Assembly: GCA_046313675.1 (NCBI GenBank)
Contig: JBKBXU010000253.1
Coordinates: forward strand, 1 to 7,089
Reading direction: 5' to 3'
Source: JBKBXU01 sp046313675
GTDB taxonomy: Bacteria; Bacteroidota; Bacteroidia; Cytophagales; Cytophagaceae
DNA: 7,089 nt
Within the stretch, counting starts at the first letter, position 1. Each line of letters begins with the position of its first letter. Both the position numbers and the translations under genes were made by a program. The notes under the pieces are model-generated. The model ran no database searches, was not told the origin of the DNA, and saw only the letters and a program-made list of their open reading frames with translations. Positions 1 through 5,818 of the stretch are shown one piece after another.

Positions 1-406
1 CTTCCCCTTGGGCTGTCTGAGCCAGAAGTTCCATGCGGCTTTGTTCTGCTCTGATCAGGTAAAGCGGCTCCTGGTCATGCGTGAAATATTCTTTTAGAAG
101 TACGCTGTCAATTTTCCCTCCATGAGAGTTAAGTTGCAGACGAACCAGTTCATTTTCCAGAACAATTCTTCTTGCGGTACCTGTTGCCCCTGTAGCCAAC
201 TCTCCGTATCGTTGTCTTGTTTCTTCATCAATTTCTTCCGTTGGAGCTGCTGGTGCAGCTACATCGGGGCGAGCTTGTGGAAGTTGTACGGTAGTAGTAT
301 CATGAGCAACCTGAATGTCCGGCGTAGGTTGTTGTCCAAAAAAGACAAAATACACCAGCATTAATAAGGTAATAAGTACTAATCCAATGGTTTGATTTTT
401 ATCCAT
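1..406 (-). CDS. yidC: YidC membrane protein insertase, N-terminal part (runs off the window)
   Basis: The reverse strand from 406 encodes 135 residues beginning MDKNQTIGLVLITLLMLVYF and continues past the window edge. YidC inserts and folds inner-membrane proteins, alone or with the Sec translocon. Residues about 5-23 form one hydrophobic segment, the N-terminal membrane anchor of Gram-negative YidC. A Pro/Ala-rich linker follows (about 27-55), and then the start of the periplasmic beta-domain (ARRIVLENELVRLQLNSHGG, with KIDSVLLKEY just after), a typical opening of Bacteroidota YidC. The catalytic five-helix core lies outside the window. It starts 22 bases after the pyrG stop on the same strand, so it is probably co-transcribed with pyrG; this neighbour pair is common in Bacteroidota. 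No Shine-Dalgarno is seen. The identification rests on N-terminal similarity and context. Confidence 0.9.
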   Translation of the reverse strand, partial: MDKNQTIGLVLITLLMLVYFVFFGQQPTPDIQVAHDTTTVQLPQARPDVAAPAAPTEEIDEETRQRYGELATGATGTARRIVLENELVRLQLNSHGGKIDSVLLKEYFTHDQEPLYLIRAEQSRMELLAQTAQGE

Positions 407-428
407 TACTGTTTAATTATAAAAAAAA

Positions 429-2048
429 TTATCTATTTATTGTTGAACAATCCTGCGCTGCTTTCACAAACTTAATAAATAAAGGATGTGGGTTTAAAAC
501 AGTACTTTTTAATTCCGGGTGAAACTGTACCCCAATAAAATAAGGGTGATCTTTCAATTCTACAATTTCAACCAGTTTTGAATCAGGGTTTATACCGGAA
601 GAAATCATGCCGGCTTTTTCATACTGATCCAAAAACTTATTATTAAACTCATATCGATGTCTGTGCCTTTCGGAGATACGGCTTTTTCCATATACATTAA
701 AAGCTTTGGTGCCCTTTGTTAATTCACATGGATAAGCTCCAAGTCTCATTGTACCACCTTTTTGTGTGATATTTTTTTGAGACTCCATCATGTCAATTAC
801 AGGATGCTTGGTGTTTTTGTCCATTTCTGTTGATGCTGCATCTTTAAATCCAAGTACATTACGACCGAATTCTATTACGGCACATTGCATACCCAGGCAA
901 ATACCAAAAAATGGCACTTTGTGTTCACGGGCATATTTAACAGCTTCAATTTTACCTTCTATGCCTCTTTCTCCAAAACCGGGTGCAACCAGTATACCAT
1001 GCAGGCCATGCATGTAAAAATCGATATTGTCAGGGGTTAAATTTTCCGACTGAATAAATTTAAGATTTACTTTACATTCATTTTCTGCTCCGGAATGCAC
1101 AAAAGATTCGATAATGGACTTATAAGCATCAGGAAGTTCGACATATTTTCCTACCAGGCCTATGTTCACATCACAGGTAGGGTTCTTTAATTTCCCGAGG
1201 AAAAATTTCCAAGCATCAATATCAGGTTCCTGTTTATGCGACAGCTTTAGCTTAGTCAGCACCCTTTCGTCCAGCTTCTCTTTACGCATTAATAGGGGTA
1301 CATCGTATATGGTTTCTGCGTCCATGGATTCTATGACAGAATTTACATGTACGTTACAGAATAAGGCTATTTTTTTTCTGATGTCATTTGGCAGAGAATG
1401 CTCGGTTCTGCAAACCAGGATATCTGGTTGAATACCGGCTTCAGATAATTGCCTTACCGAATGTTGGGTTGGTTTTGTTTTCAGTTCGCCTGCTGCTTTT
1501 AGGAAAGGTACCAGGGTAAGGTGTATGACAAGTGTGTCGTTTTGCCCCATTTCCCACCTAAACTGTCTTACGGCTTCTATGAATGGCAAAGATTCAATAT
1601 CTCCTACACAGCCACCAATTTCGGTAATCACGATATCGTACTTACCGGTTTCACCCAATAGTTGAAAGTTACGCTTTAATTCATCGGTAATATGAGGTAC
1701 TACCTGCACCGTTTTACCCAGAAATGCGCCTTCTCGTTCTTTGGAAATAACCGTATGGTATATCCTTCCGGTAGTAACATTGTTTGCCTGCGAAGTAGGG
1801 GTGTTTAAAAAACGTTCATAATGGCCCAGATCCAGGTCTGTTTCTGCACCATCTTCAGTTACGAAACATTCTCCATGCTCATACGGATTGAGTGTTCCGG
1901 GATCCACATTAATATATGGATCGAATTTTTGAATGGTGACAGAAAAACCACGGGCTTGAAGAAGTTTGCCCAGTGATGCGGAAATTATGCCTTTTCCTAA
2001 GGAAGATGTTACCCCACCGGTAACGAAAATATATTTAACAGATCCCAT
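429..2048 (-). CDS. pyrG: CTP synthase (glutamine-hydrolysing)
   Basis: This 539-residue protein has the normal length for PyrG, which makes CTP from UTP, ATP and glutamine, the last step of de novo pyrimidine nucleotide synthesis. The N-terminal amidoligase domain (about 1-270) opens with KYIFVTGGVTSSLGKG, including the P-loop-like GGV.SSLGKG. It also has EDGAETDLDLGHYERF (66-81, with Asp72 as a likely Mg ligand), ITEIGG (Glu143) and GELKTKPTQHSVRQL (187-201), the nucleotide-binding stretch. The C-terminal class I glutamine amidotransferase domain (about 293-530) has the nucleophile Cys384 in GICLGMQ, and His510 and Glu512 in GVQFHPE. All key residues are present, so the enzyme should be active. 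The start at 2048 fits the usual family N-terminus (a few residues before KYIFVTGG). That start codon lies within a perfect hairpin (2042-2075), which suggests translational or transcriptional control. The gene heads a likely pyrG-yidC operon. Confidence 0.98.
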   Translation of the reverse strand: MGSVKYIFVTGGVTSSLGKGIISASLGKLLQARGFSVTIQKFDPYINVDPGTLNPYEHGECFVTEDGAETDLDLGHYERFLNTPTSQANNVTTGRIYHTVISKEREGAFLGKTVQVVPHITDELKRNFQLLGETGKYDIVITEIGGCVGDIESLPFIEAVRQFRWEMGQNDTLVIHLTLVPFLKAAGELKTKPTQHSVRQLSEAGIQPDILVCRTEHSLPNDIRKKIALFCNVHVNSVIESMDAETIYDVPLLMRKEKLDERVLTKLKLSHKQEPDIDAWKFFLGKLKNPTCDVNIGLVGKYVELPDAYKSIIESFVHSGAENECKVNLKFIQSENLTPDNIDFYMHGLHGILVAPGFGERGIEGKIEAVKYAREHKVPFFGICLGMQCAVIEFGRNVLGFKDAASTEMDKNTKHPVIDMMESQKNITQKGGTMRLGAYPCELTKGTKAFNVYGKSRISERHRHRYEFNNKFLDQYEKAGMISSGINPDSKLVEIVELKDHPYFIGVQFHPELKSTVLNPHPLFIKFVKAAQDCSTINR

Positions 2049-2075
2049 AAGTTTGTTCAGGTGAACTTATGGGAT
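2042..2075 (-). promoter_or_regulatory. Perfect 12-bp hairpin enclosing the pyrG start codon
   Basis: On the pyrG strand the mRNA would read AUCCCAUAAGUU, a 10-base loop CACCUGAACA, then AACUUAUGGGAU. The two arms are exact reverse complements over 12 bp. The AUG start codon and codon 2 lie in the 3' arm, so the folded RNA would hide the initiation site. No U-tract follows, so it is not an intrinsic terminator of the Bacillus pyrG attenuator kind. The same 34 bases could instead be a palindromic operator for a DNA-binding protein. The inverted repeat is seen directly; its regulatory role is inferred. Confidence 0.65.
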
Positions 2076-2076
2076 A

Positions 2077-2084
2077 CAAAGGTA
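2077..2084 (-). promoter_or_regulatory. Candidate -7 box (TACCTTTG) of the pyrG promoter
   Basis: Read on the reverse strand this is TACCTTTG, a full match to the Bacteroidota -7 consensus TAnnTTTG. With usual spacing, transcription would begin around 2075-2070, on the bases ATCCCA that form the 5' arm of the pyrG hairpin. No clear TTG -33 box is visible about 20 bases further upstream, where there is only an A-rich stretch on this strand, so the call rests on one motif plus position. Confidence 0.5.
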
Positions 2085-2330
2085 TAACATCCGATGTATT
2101 TTTTTATATACTGATGATAAAATTCTACGATTCTTTTCAGTAAAACATTTCATGATCTGAATTACCATATTTTTGCTTAAATTTTTAATATAATGTACTT
2201 TAAATTAACAGATTAATAATTTCAGGTTTTCTGAGGTCTTTTTAAGGACTGTAAAATTTCCCCTAAAATGCAGGAAAGTATACATAGTGGAACATTTTTA
2301 AGAAAGCCTGATTAATTATTTTTTTAAGAT

Positions 2331-2338
2331 TACATTTG
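2331..2338 (+). promoter_or_regulatory. Candidate -7 box (TACATTTG) of the tsaC-like/cca promoter
   Basis: TACATTTG matches the Bacteroidota -7 consensus TAnnTTTG and ends 8 bases before the ATG at 2347. The predicted start of transcription falls at about 2341-2346, giving a leader of only a few bases or none. The -33 region is weak (CTG at 2308-2310 at roughly the right distance). Confidence 0.5.
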
Positions 2339-2346
2339 TAGCCGGA

Positions 2347-2910
2347 ATGGAAACAGAAATAAAAAAAGCGTTAGAGGTCTTCAAAAGCGGAGGGGTTGTG
2401 GTTTATCCTACGGACACATGCTGGGGGATAGGTTGTGATGCTACCAATGAAAAAGCTGTTTTGAAATTAAAGAGCATAATAGAGCGTCCGGAACAAGATG
2501 GACTTGTGTTGCTGATAGCAGAAATTGGCCAACTGTATGATTATGTGGTTAAAATTCCTGAAATTGTTTGGGATATTATCGAATTCTCTGAAAAGCCTCT
2601 TACCATTATTTATCCTGAAGGAAGGCAGCTTCCTCCTTATGTATTAGGTGCGGATGGTTCAGTGGCTATTCGTCTGGTGAAAGACCCTTTTTGTCAAAAA
2701 GTGATTCAGCGATTGCATAAGCCACTGGTAGCCACTCAGGCATATATAGGCTCAGGCAAGCCTCCCGGTTCTTTTGCCGAACTTGATCCTTTACTTTCAG
2801 CATCTGCAGATTATTTGGTTGATTTACGGCGCAGTGAACGATGCAAGATTAAACATTCTACGTTGATGAAGCTGGGCCTGGATGGAGAAGTTAAATTTTT
2901 AAGAAAATAG
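2347..2910 (+). CDS. Sua5/YrdC/YciO (TsaC-like) protein with an altered active-site tetrad
   Basis: This 187-residue protein belongs to the YrdC-fold family. Its typical members make L-threonylcarbamoyladenylate from threonine, bicarbonate and ATP for t6A37 of ANN-decoding tRNAs. Family landmarks are GGVVVYPTDTCWGIGCDAT (15-33), KPLTIIYP (83-90), SVAIRL (105-110) and a C-terminal STLMKLGLDGEVKFLRK (171-187), and the length is usual for the Bacteroidota form. However, the K-x-R...S-x-N tetrad is mostly lost. Where relatives have K-x-R, this has Ile45-Glu-Arg47. Where they have TSANISG, this reads TQAYIGSG (130-137), so Ser becomes Gln131 and Asn becomes Tyr133, with one extra Gly. It may be a diverged paralog, a YciO-like enzyme or an altered TsaC. 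It sits 9 bases before the CCA-adding enzyme gene, so a tRNA-related role remains likely. Family confident; activity uncertain. Confidence 0.85.
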   Translation: METEIKKALEVFKSGGVVVYPTDTCWGIGCDATNEKAVLKLKSIIERPEQDGLVLLIAEIGQLYDYVVKIPEIVWDIIEFSEKPLTIIYPEGRQLPPYVLGADGSVAIRLVKDPFCQKVIQRLHKPLVATQAYIGSGKPPGSFAELDPLLSASADYLVDLRRSERCKIKHSTLMKLGLDGEVKFLRK

Positions 2911-2919
2911 CGTCTGTAA

Positions 2920-4350
2920 ATGGTTGAAAATTATTCCGAAGTTTTAAAGAAGGAGCCGGTATTTGAGGTAGTTTCTCAATGCGCTGAAGAGCTTGGTCTT
3001 GAGACGTATGTGGTAGGAGGATTTGTCAGGGATGTATTGTTAAATCGCCCTTCCAAAGACATTGACTTTGTATGTGTGGGAAGTGGTATAGCTTTGGCCA
3101 CCTGTGTTGGAAAAAAGCTCGGAAGGGAAGACAAGCTATCGGTATTTAAAAATTTCGGAACGGCCATGTTGCGTCATAAGGACCTGGAACTGGAATTTGT
3201 AGGCGCACGGAAAGAATCCTATATCAGAGATTCTCGCAACCCCATCGTGGAAGATGGAACACTGGAAGACGATCAGAAAAGGAGGGATTTTACCATAAAT
3301 GCACTTGCTTTCAGTATTAACAAGGGGAAATTCGGGGAGCTTGTTGATCCTTTTGATGGAGTGAGGGATTTAAAAAGAAAAGTTATTCGTACCCCGCTTG
3401 ATCCGGAGATTACATTCTCCGATGATCCTTTAAGAATGATGCGGGCCATACGTTTTGCCTCCCAATTGAGCTTTGATATTGATCCGGATACTTTTGATGC
3501 CATTGCCCATCATAAGGAACGTTTGTCTATTGTGTCAATGGAAAGAATTTCCACCGAGTTGAATAAAATTATACTTTCCTCCAAGCCTTCCTATGGATTT
3601 AAATTATTATACCATTGCGGGATATTAACGATGATCTTTCCGGAACTTGTAGCTTTACAGGGGGTAGAAACCATAGAAAACCGTTCGCATAAGGATAATT
3701 TTTATCATACACTTCAGGTGCTTGATAATGTTGCAGCCGTTTCGGATGACCTTTGGTTGCGCTGGGGCGCTATTTTGCATGATATAGCCAAACCTCAAAC
3801 CAAACGCTATTCTCCTAAAGTTGGCTGGACTTTTCATGGCCATGAAGAAAGGGGAGCAAGAATGGTTTCTAAGATTTTTCGCAGGTTGAAGTTGCCAATG
3901 AATGAAAAAATGAAAATGGTTGAAAAACTCGTTCGTCTCCATTTGCGCCCTATTCCATTGGTAAAAGAAATTGTGACCGACTCTGCTTTGCGAAGGTTAT
4001 TATTTGAAGCAGGTGATGACCTTCATGCGCTTATGATTTTATGCAGGGCTGATGTGACTTCCAAAAACGATAAAAAAGTAAAGCGTTACCTGGAGAATTT
4101 TGATATAGTAGAAAAGAAACTTGAAGAGGTTGAGGCGAAAGATCAGTTAAGAAATTTCCAACCTGTGATCACGGGTGAAATAATAATGAAAACTTTTAAT
4201 CTGGAGCCGGGAAAAGTTGTTGGAGAATTAAAAACTGATATCAGAGAAGCCATTCTGGAAGGCGAACTTTCTAATGTGTTTGATGAAGCGTATCCTTATA
4301 TGTTGAAAATCGCTAAAGAAAAATATGGTTTGGAACCAATAAATAAATAA
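2920..4350 (+). CDS. cca: CCA-adding tRNA nucleotidyltransferase with HD domain
   Basis: This 476-residue class II nucleotidyltransferase adds or repairs the 3' CCA end of tRNAs from CTP and ATP without a template. The N-terminal catalytic head has GGFVRD (33-38), the metal-binding pair Asp47/Asp49 in KDIDFVCVG, RRDFTINALA (121-130), LVDPFDG (141-147) and DDPLRMMRAIRFASQL (168-183), the neck motif that sets nucleotide specificity in this class. An HD domain follows, with His263, His287-Asp288 (ILHDIAKP), His306/His308 (FHGHEE) and Asp378 in RADVTSKN. HD-fused forms can also carry phosphohydrolase activity. Length and architecture are usual for Bacteroidota. A poly(A) polymerase is the main alternative, since sequence separates the two poorly. 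It lies 9 bases after the TsaC-like gene, without a promoter of its own, so the two are likely co-transcribed. Confidence 0.93.
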   Translation: MVENYSEVLKKEPVFEVVSQCAEELGLETYVVGGFVRDVLLNRPSKDIDFVCVGSGIALATCVGKKLGREDKLSVFKNFGTAMLRHKDLELEFVGARKESYIRDSRNPIVEDGTLEDDQKRRDFTINALAFSINKGKFGELVDPFDGVRDLKRKVIRTPLDPEITFSDDPLRMMRAIRFASQLSFDIDPDTFDAIAHHKERLSIVSMERISTELNKIILSSKPSYGFKLLYHCGILTMIFPELVALQGVETIENRSHKDNFYHTLQVLDNVAAVSDDLWLRWGAILHDIAKPQTKRYSPKVGWTFHGHEERGARMVSKIFRRLKLPMNEKMKMVEKLVRLHLRPIPLVKEIVTDSALRRLLFEAGDDLHALMILCRADVTSKNDKKVKRYLENFDIVEKKLEEVEAKDQLRNFQPVITGEIIMKTFNLEPGKVVGELKTDIREAILEGELSNVFDEAYPYMLKIAKEKYGLEPINK

Positions 4351-4397
4351 AAACAATATCTTCGTTTTTGGGCTTTATTAAATAATTTTTTAATCAT

Positions 4398-4772
4398 ATG
4401 TCACTTCAGAATATATACATAGCCATGGGCAGTCTTGCCTATGCCATTGCCAAAGCAGATGGTGAGATTCAGGACGATGAAAAAGAGACCATCCGTTCTC
4501 TGGCTCAAAAAGAGTTTGAACTTTCAGATGTAAATAATGAGTGGATCAATACCATGTTTACTAATTTAAAAGATCATGATATTTCCCTGGAAGAAGCCTA
4601 TCGGTACGCTTTGGATACACTGGAAGCAAACCGGTTTGAATATGATTTTGATGATGCCATGAAAAAAAAGTGTTTACGCTTTATGGAGCATGTGGCAGAG
4701 TCTTTCGATGGTGTCAGTCTGGAAGAGCGTTTGATTATCAATCGTTTTAAAGAAGATATTCAAAGGTTTTAA
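4398..4772 (+). CDS. TerB-like small acidic protein
   Basis: This 124-residue, mostly helical, acidic, soluble protein has no signal peptide or membrane segment. Residues about 10-32 (AYAIAKADGEIQDDEKETI) carry the ADGEI.DDE signature of the TerB/DjlA N-terminal fold, a helical metal-binding domain first seen in tellurite-resistance clusters. Stand-alone TerB proteins are frequent in Bacteroidota and their role is mostly unknown. No other ter gene is nearby, so tellurite resistance should not be assumed. It starts 47 bases after cca and could be read from the same transcript. The intervening DNA is AT-rich with no clear hairpin or consensus promoter. No Shine-Dalgarno; the ATG at 4398 starts just before the conserved first helix. 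Confidence 0.7.
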   Translation: MSLQNIYIAMGSLAYAIAKADGEIQDDEKETIRSLAQKEFELSDVNNEWINTMFTNLKDHDISLEEAYRYALDTLEANRFEYDFDDAMKKKCLRFMEHVAESFDGVSLEERLIINRFKEDIQRF

Positions 4773-5110
4773 TCGAGGGTTTTTAGAGAAGTTCTTAGAT
4801 AAAATTTTAAAAGTAATATTTAAAGAGGCGAAGATCTTTTGTGAGGAGGGGGGCAAACTTAATTTTATACGTTTAAATTAAGTAGGAGCCTGTTTTTTTG
4901 ATTTTAAAAAATTAGTCGGATAACAATTGGCTTTAAGCAATAGGAGTATATTTCTTAACTTTGAGAATAATTCTTATTTTTAACTCTTGAAGAAAATTAG
5001 TGGTATCTTTTGCTCCCTACTGCTTCAAGTTATACGTTATGGGTAAGGCAGGAAAGAAAAAATGAGACTTTGTCCTGAAAAATACGTTATATTGATAAAA
5101 GCACATCATC
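4773..5110. other. AT-rich intergenic stretch before the toxin-antitoxin module
   Basis: I see no gene or RNA gene in these 338 bases. They hold a G6 run (4848-4853), an AT-rich inverted repeat (4857-4883), a T7 run (4893-4899), the left copy of a GTTATGGG inverted repeat (5036-5043), and TACGTTAT twice (5033-5040 and 5083-5090). The latter lies just ahead of the antitoxin start and may belong to its control region. A weak promoter candidate is TTTG (5069-5072) plus TATATTG (5088-5094), but the spacing of 15 bases is short for this phylum. Confidence 0.5.
4857..4883. repeat. AT-rich 9-bp inverted repeat
   Basis: ACTTAATTT (4857-4865) and AAATTAAGT (4875-4883) are exact reverse complements separated by 9 bases. 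A T7 run begins 9 bases after the right arm, so this might act as a weak transcription stop after the TerB-like gene, but the stem is nearly all A-T and the T-run is not adjacent. It could be a chance product of base composition. Confidence 0.35.
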
Positions 5111-5275
5111 ATGGTTACAATAATTAAAAAGGGAACCAAAAAGGAAGATTTTGATAAAAAACTTTCGGGATTAAAAAACATTAAAAAGTTTGATGCTCGC
5201 AAGTATTGTGGAATTATTAAACTTAAAGAAGATCCTCTTGCAATCCAGAAAAGAATGAGAGATGAATGGGAATAA
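5111..5275 (+). CDS. Antitoxin of a VapBC-type module (intact, 54 residues)
   Basis: The frame from ATG 5111 to TAA 5273 encodes 54 residues starting MVTIIKKGTKKEDFDKKLSG. It contains FDARKYCGIIKLKEDPLAIQ (27-46) and ends KRMRDEWE. The KYCG..KLKEDPL.IQ...R.EWE ending is that of small antitoxins that accompany PIN-domain toxins in Bacteroidota. The N-terminal part (TIIKKGTKK) would dimerise or bind DNA, and the C-terminal part would wrap the toxin; this division is inferred from family behaviour. The reading frame is complete and unbroken. It overlaps the toxin gene by 14 bases (5262-5275), as usual for such pairs, and is probably autoregulated by the toxin-antitoxin complex. With the toxin broken (next entry), it may be an orphan or able to neutralise related toxins elsewhere. 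Confidence 0.8.
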   Translation: MVTIIKKGTKKEDFDKKLSGLKNIKKFDARKYCGIIKLKEDPLAIQKRMRDEWE

Positions 5276-5633
5276 TATTTTTTTAGATACTAATATTGTT
5301 TTGTACTTAATTTCTGGAGATGAAACACTTGCAGACTTACTTGACAATAAAACAATCTACATATCTTTTATAACTGAATTATAACTTTTAGGCTACAAAG
5401 AGATAAGCTTGGAAGAACTGAAAAAGGTTGAAGATTTTTTAACCTCTGTTTCCATAATTGACATAAATTCAGAAATTAAAAAGATAACAATTGGGTTAAA
5501 AAGGAATTACAAAATAAAACTTCCTGATGCAATCATTGCGGCAACTTCCTATTACATGAATTTGCCCTTAATGACATCTGACAAGGATATTACCAAGATT
5601 ACAGAATTAAATATCCTTCAATACGAAAAATAA
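5262..5633 (+). pseudogene. VapC-like PIN-domain toxin broken by one nonsense codon
   Basis: Reading from ATG 5262 gives 123 codons that match a PIN-domain ribonuclease toxin throughout, apart from one in-frame TAA at 5382-5384 (codon 41). The start reads MNGNNIFLDTNIVLYLISGD, with catalytic Asp9 in LDTN. The frame reaches ISFITEL, then stop, then LLGYKEISLEEL. Relatives have ITELELLGY here, so the stop replaces the conserved catalytic glutamate, one G-to-T change from GAA. Downstream, Asp89 (KLPDAIIAATS) and Asp107 (MTSDKDI) are kept and no other stop or frameshift occurs, so the break looks recent or could be a sequencing error. The 3' piece could at best begin at the TTG at 5409 and would lack Asp9, so it should be inactive. 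VapC toxins cleave tRNA or rRNA. It overlaps the antitoxin gene by 14 bases. Confidence 0.85.
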
Positions 5634-5661
5634 TGCTCGTGCCCATAACAGTGAATGATTT

Positions 5662-5690
5662 AAAAAAAAAGGGGGGCAGATTTTCGCCCC
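5662..5690 (-). terminator. Possible intrinsic terminator on the reverse strand
   Basis: On the reverse strand GGGGC (5690-5686) pairs with GCCCC (5677-5673) across an 8-base loop. Two more C's and then nine T's (5670-5662) follow. This has the form of a rho-independent terminator, yet no reverse-strand gene lies upstream, so it could only stop antisense transcription into the toxin-antitoxin module. Read on the plus strand it is a hairpin with no T-run. Confidence 0.3.
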
Positions 5691-5818
5691 GGCAAAGTGA
5701 AGGCCCCTACGTCTCTTCTCTTCCCATACCCTGAAAACATAACTTCCGAATTTCAGGAAATGTTTTTTGAAAAGAAATCCAAATAGTAACATCCTTTTTT
5801 GTTTAGGGTTAATTCAGT

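Larger units (their letters stand above)
5036..5649. repeat. 8-bp inverted repeat bracketing the toxin-antitoxin module
   Basis: GTTATGGG at 5036-5043 and its reverse complement CCCATAAC at 5642-5649 lie 75 bases before the antitoxin start and 9 bases after the toxin stop. The match extends imperfectly (GTTATGGGTAAG versus GTTATGGGCACG on the other strand). The placement suggests ends of a mobile cassette, loosely recalling integron attC core sites (GTTRRRY/RYYYAAC), but the match to that consensus is incomplete and no paired inner sites are seen. Chance is possible for an 8-mer. Confidence 0.35.

Noticed and set aside
122..364. Plus-strand frame opposite yidC (Cys/Ser-rich, 80 residues)
   Set aside because: It lies entirely antisense to a well-supported YidC N-terminus and its composition is typical of a shadow frame.
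2042..2075. The pyrG hairpin as a transcription attenuator like that of Bacillus pyrG
   Set aside because: No U-tract follows the stem and it includes the start codon, so it fits start-site masking or an operator rather than termination.
2168..2175. A second TAnnTTTG match (TATTTTTG) upstream of the TsaC-like gene
   Set aside because: It lies about 170 bases from the ATG in very AT-rich DNA without a -33 box; the match at 2331-2338 is better placed.
4351..4397. A terminator between cca and the TerB-like gene
   Set aside because: The gap has T-runs but no GC-bearing stem next to them, so neither a terminator nor a promoter can be supported.
4918..4928. GGATAACAATT, identical to part of the E. 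coli lac operator
   Set aside because: There is no lac-type gene or dyad symmetry around it in this Bacteroidota sequence; an 11-base AT-rich coincidence.
5017..5202. Minus-strand frame of 61 residues opposite the antitoxin
   Set aside because: It overlaps the antitoxin gene in antisense, and the antitoxin frame matches a known family.
5409..5633. A 74-residue reading frame beginning at a TTG, as a separate gene
   Set aside because: It is the in-frame 3' part of the PIN-domain toxin after the nonsense codon at 5382; it lacks the N-terminal Asp and has no promoter or recognisable start of its own.
5607..5792. Minus-strand frame of 61 residues between the toxin and the DedA gene
   Set aside because: No family resemblance and no promoter; it runs across the T9 tract of the possible reverse-strand terminator, which a gene would be unlikely to contain.
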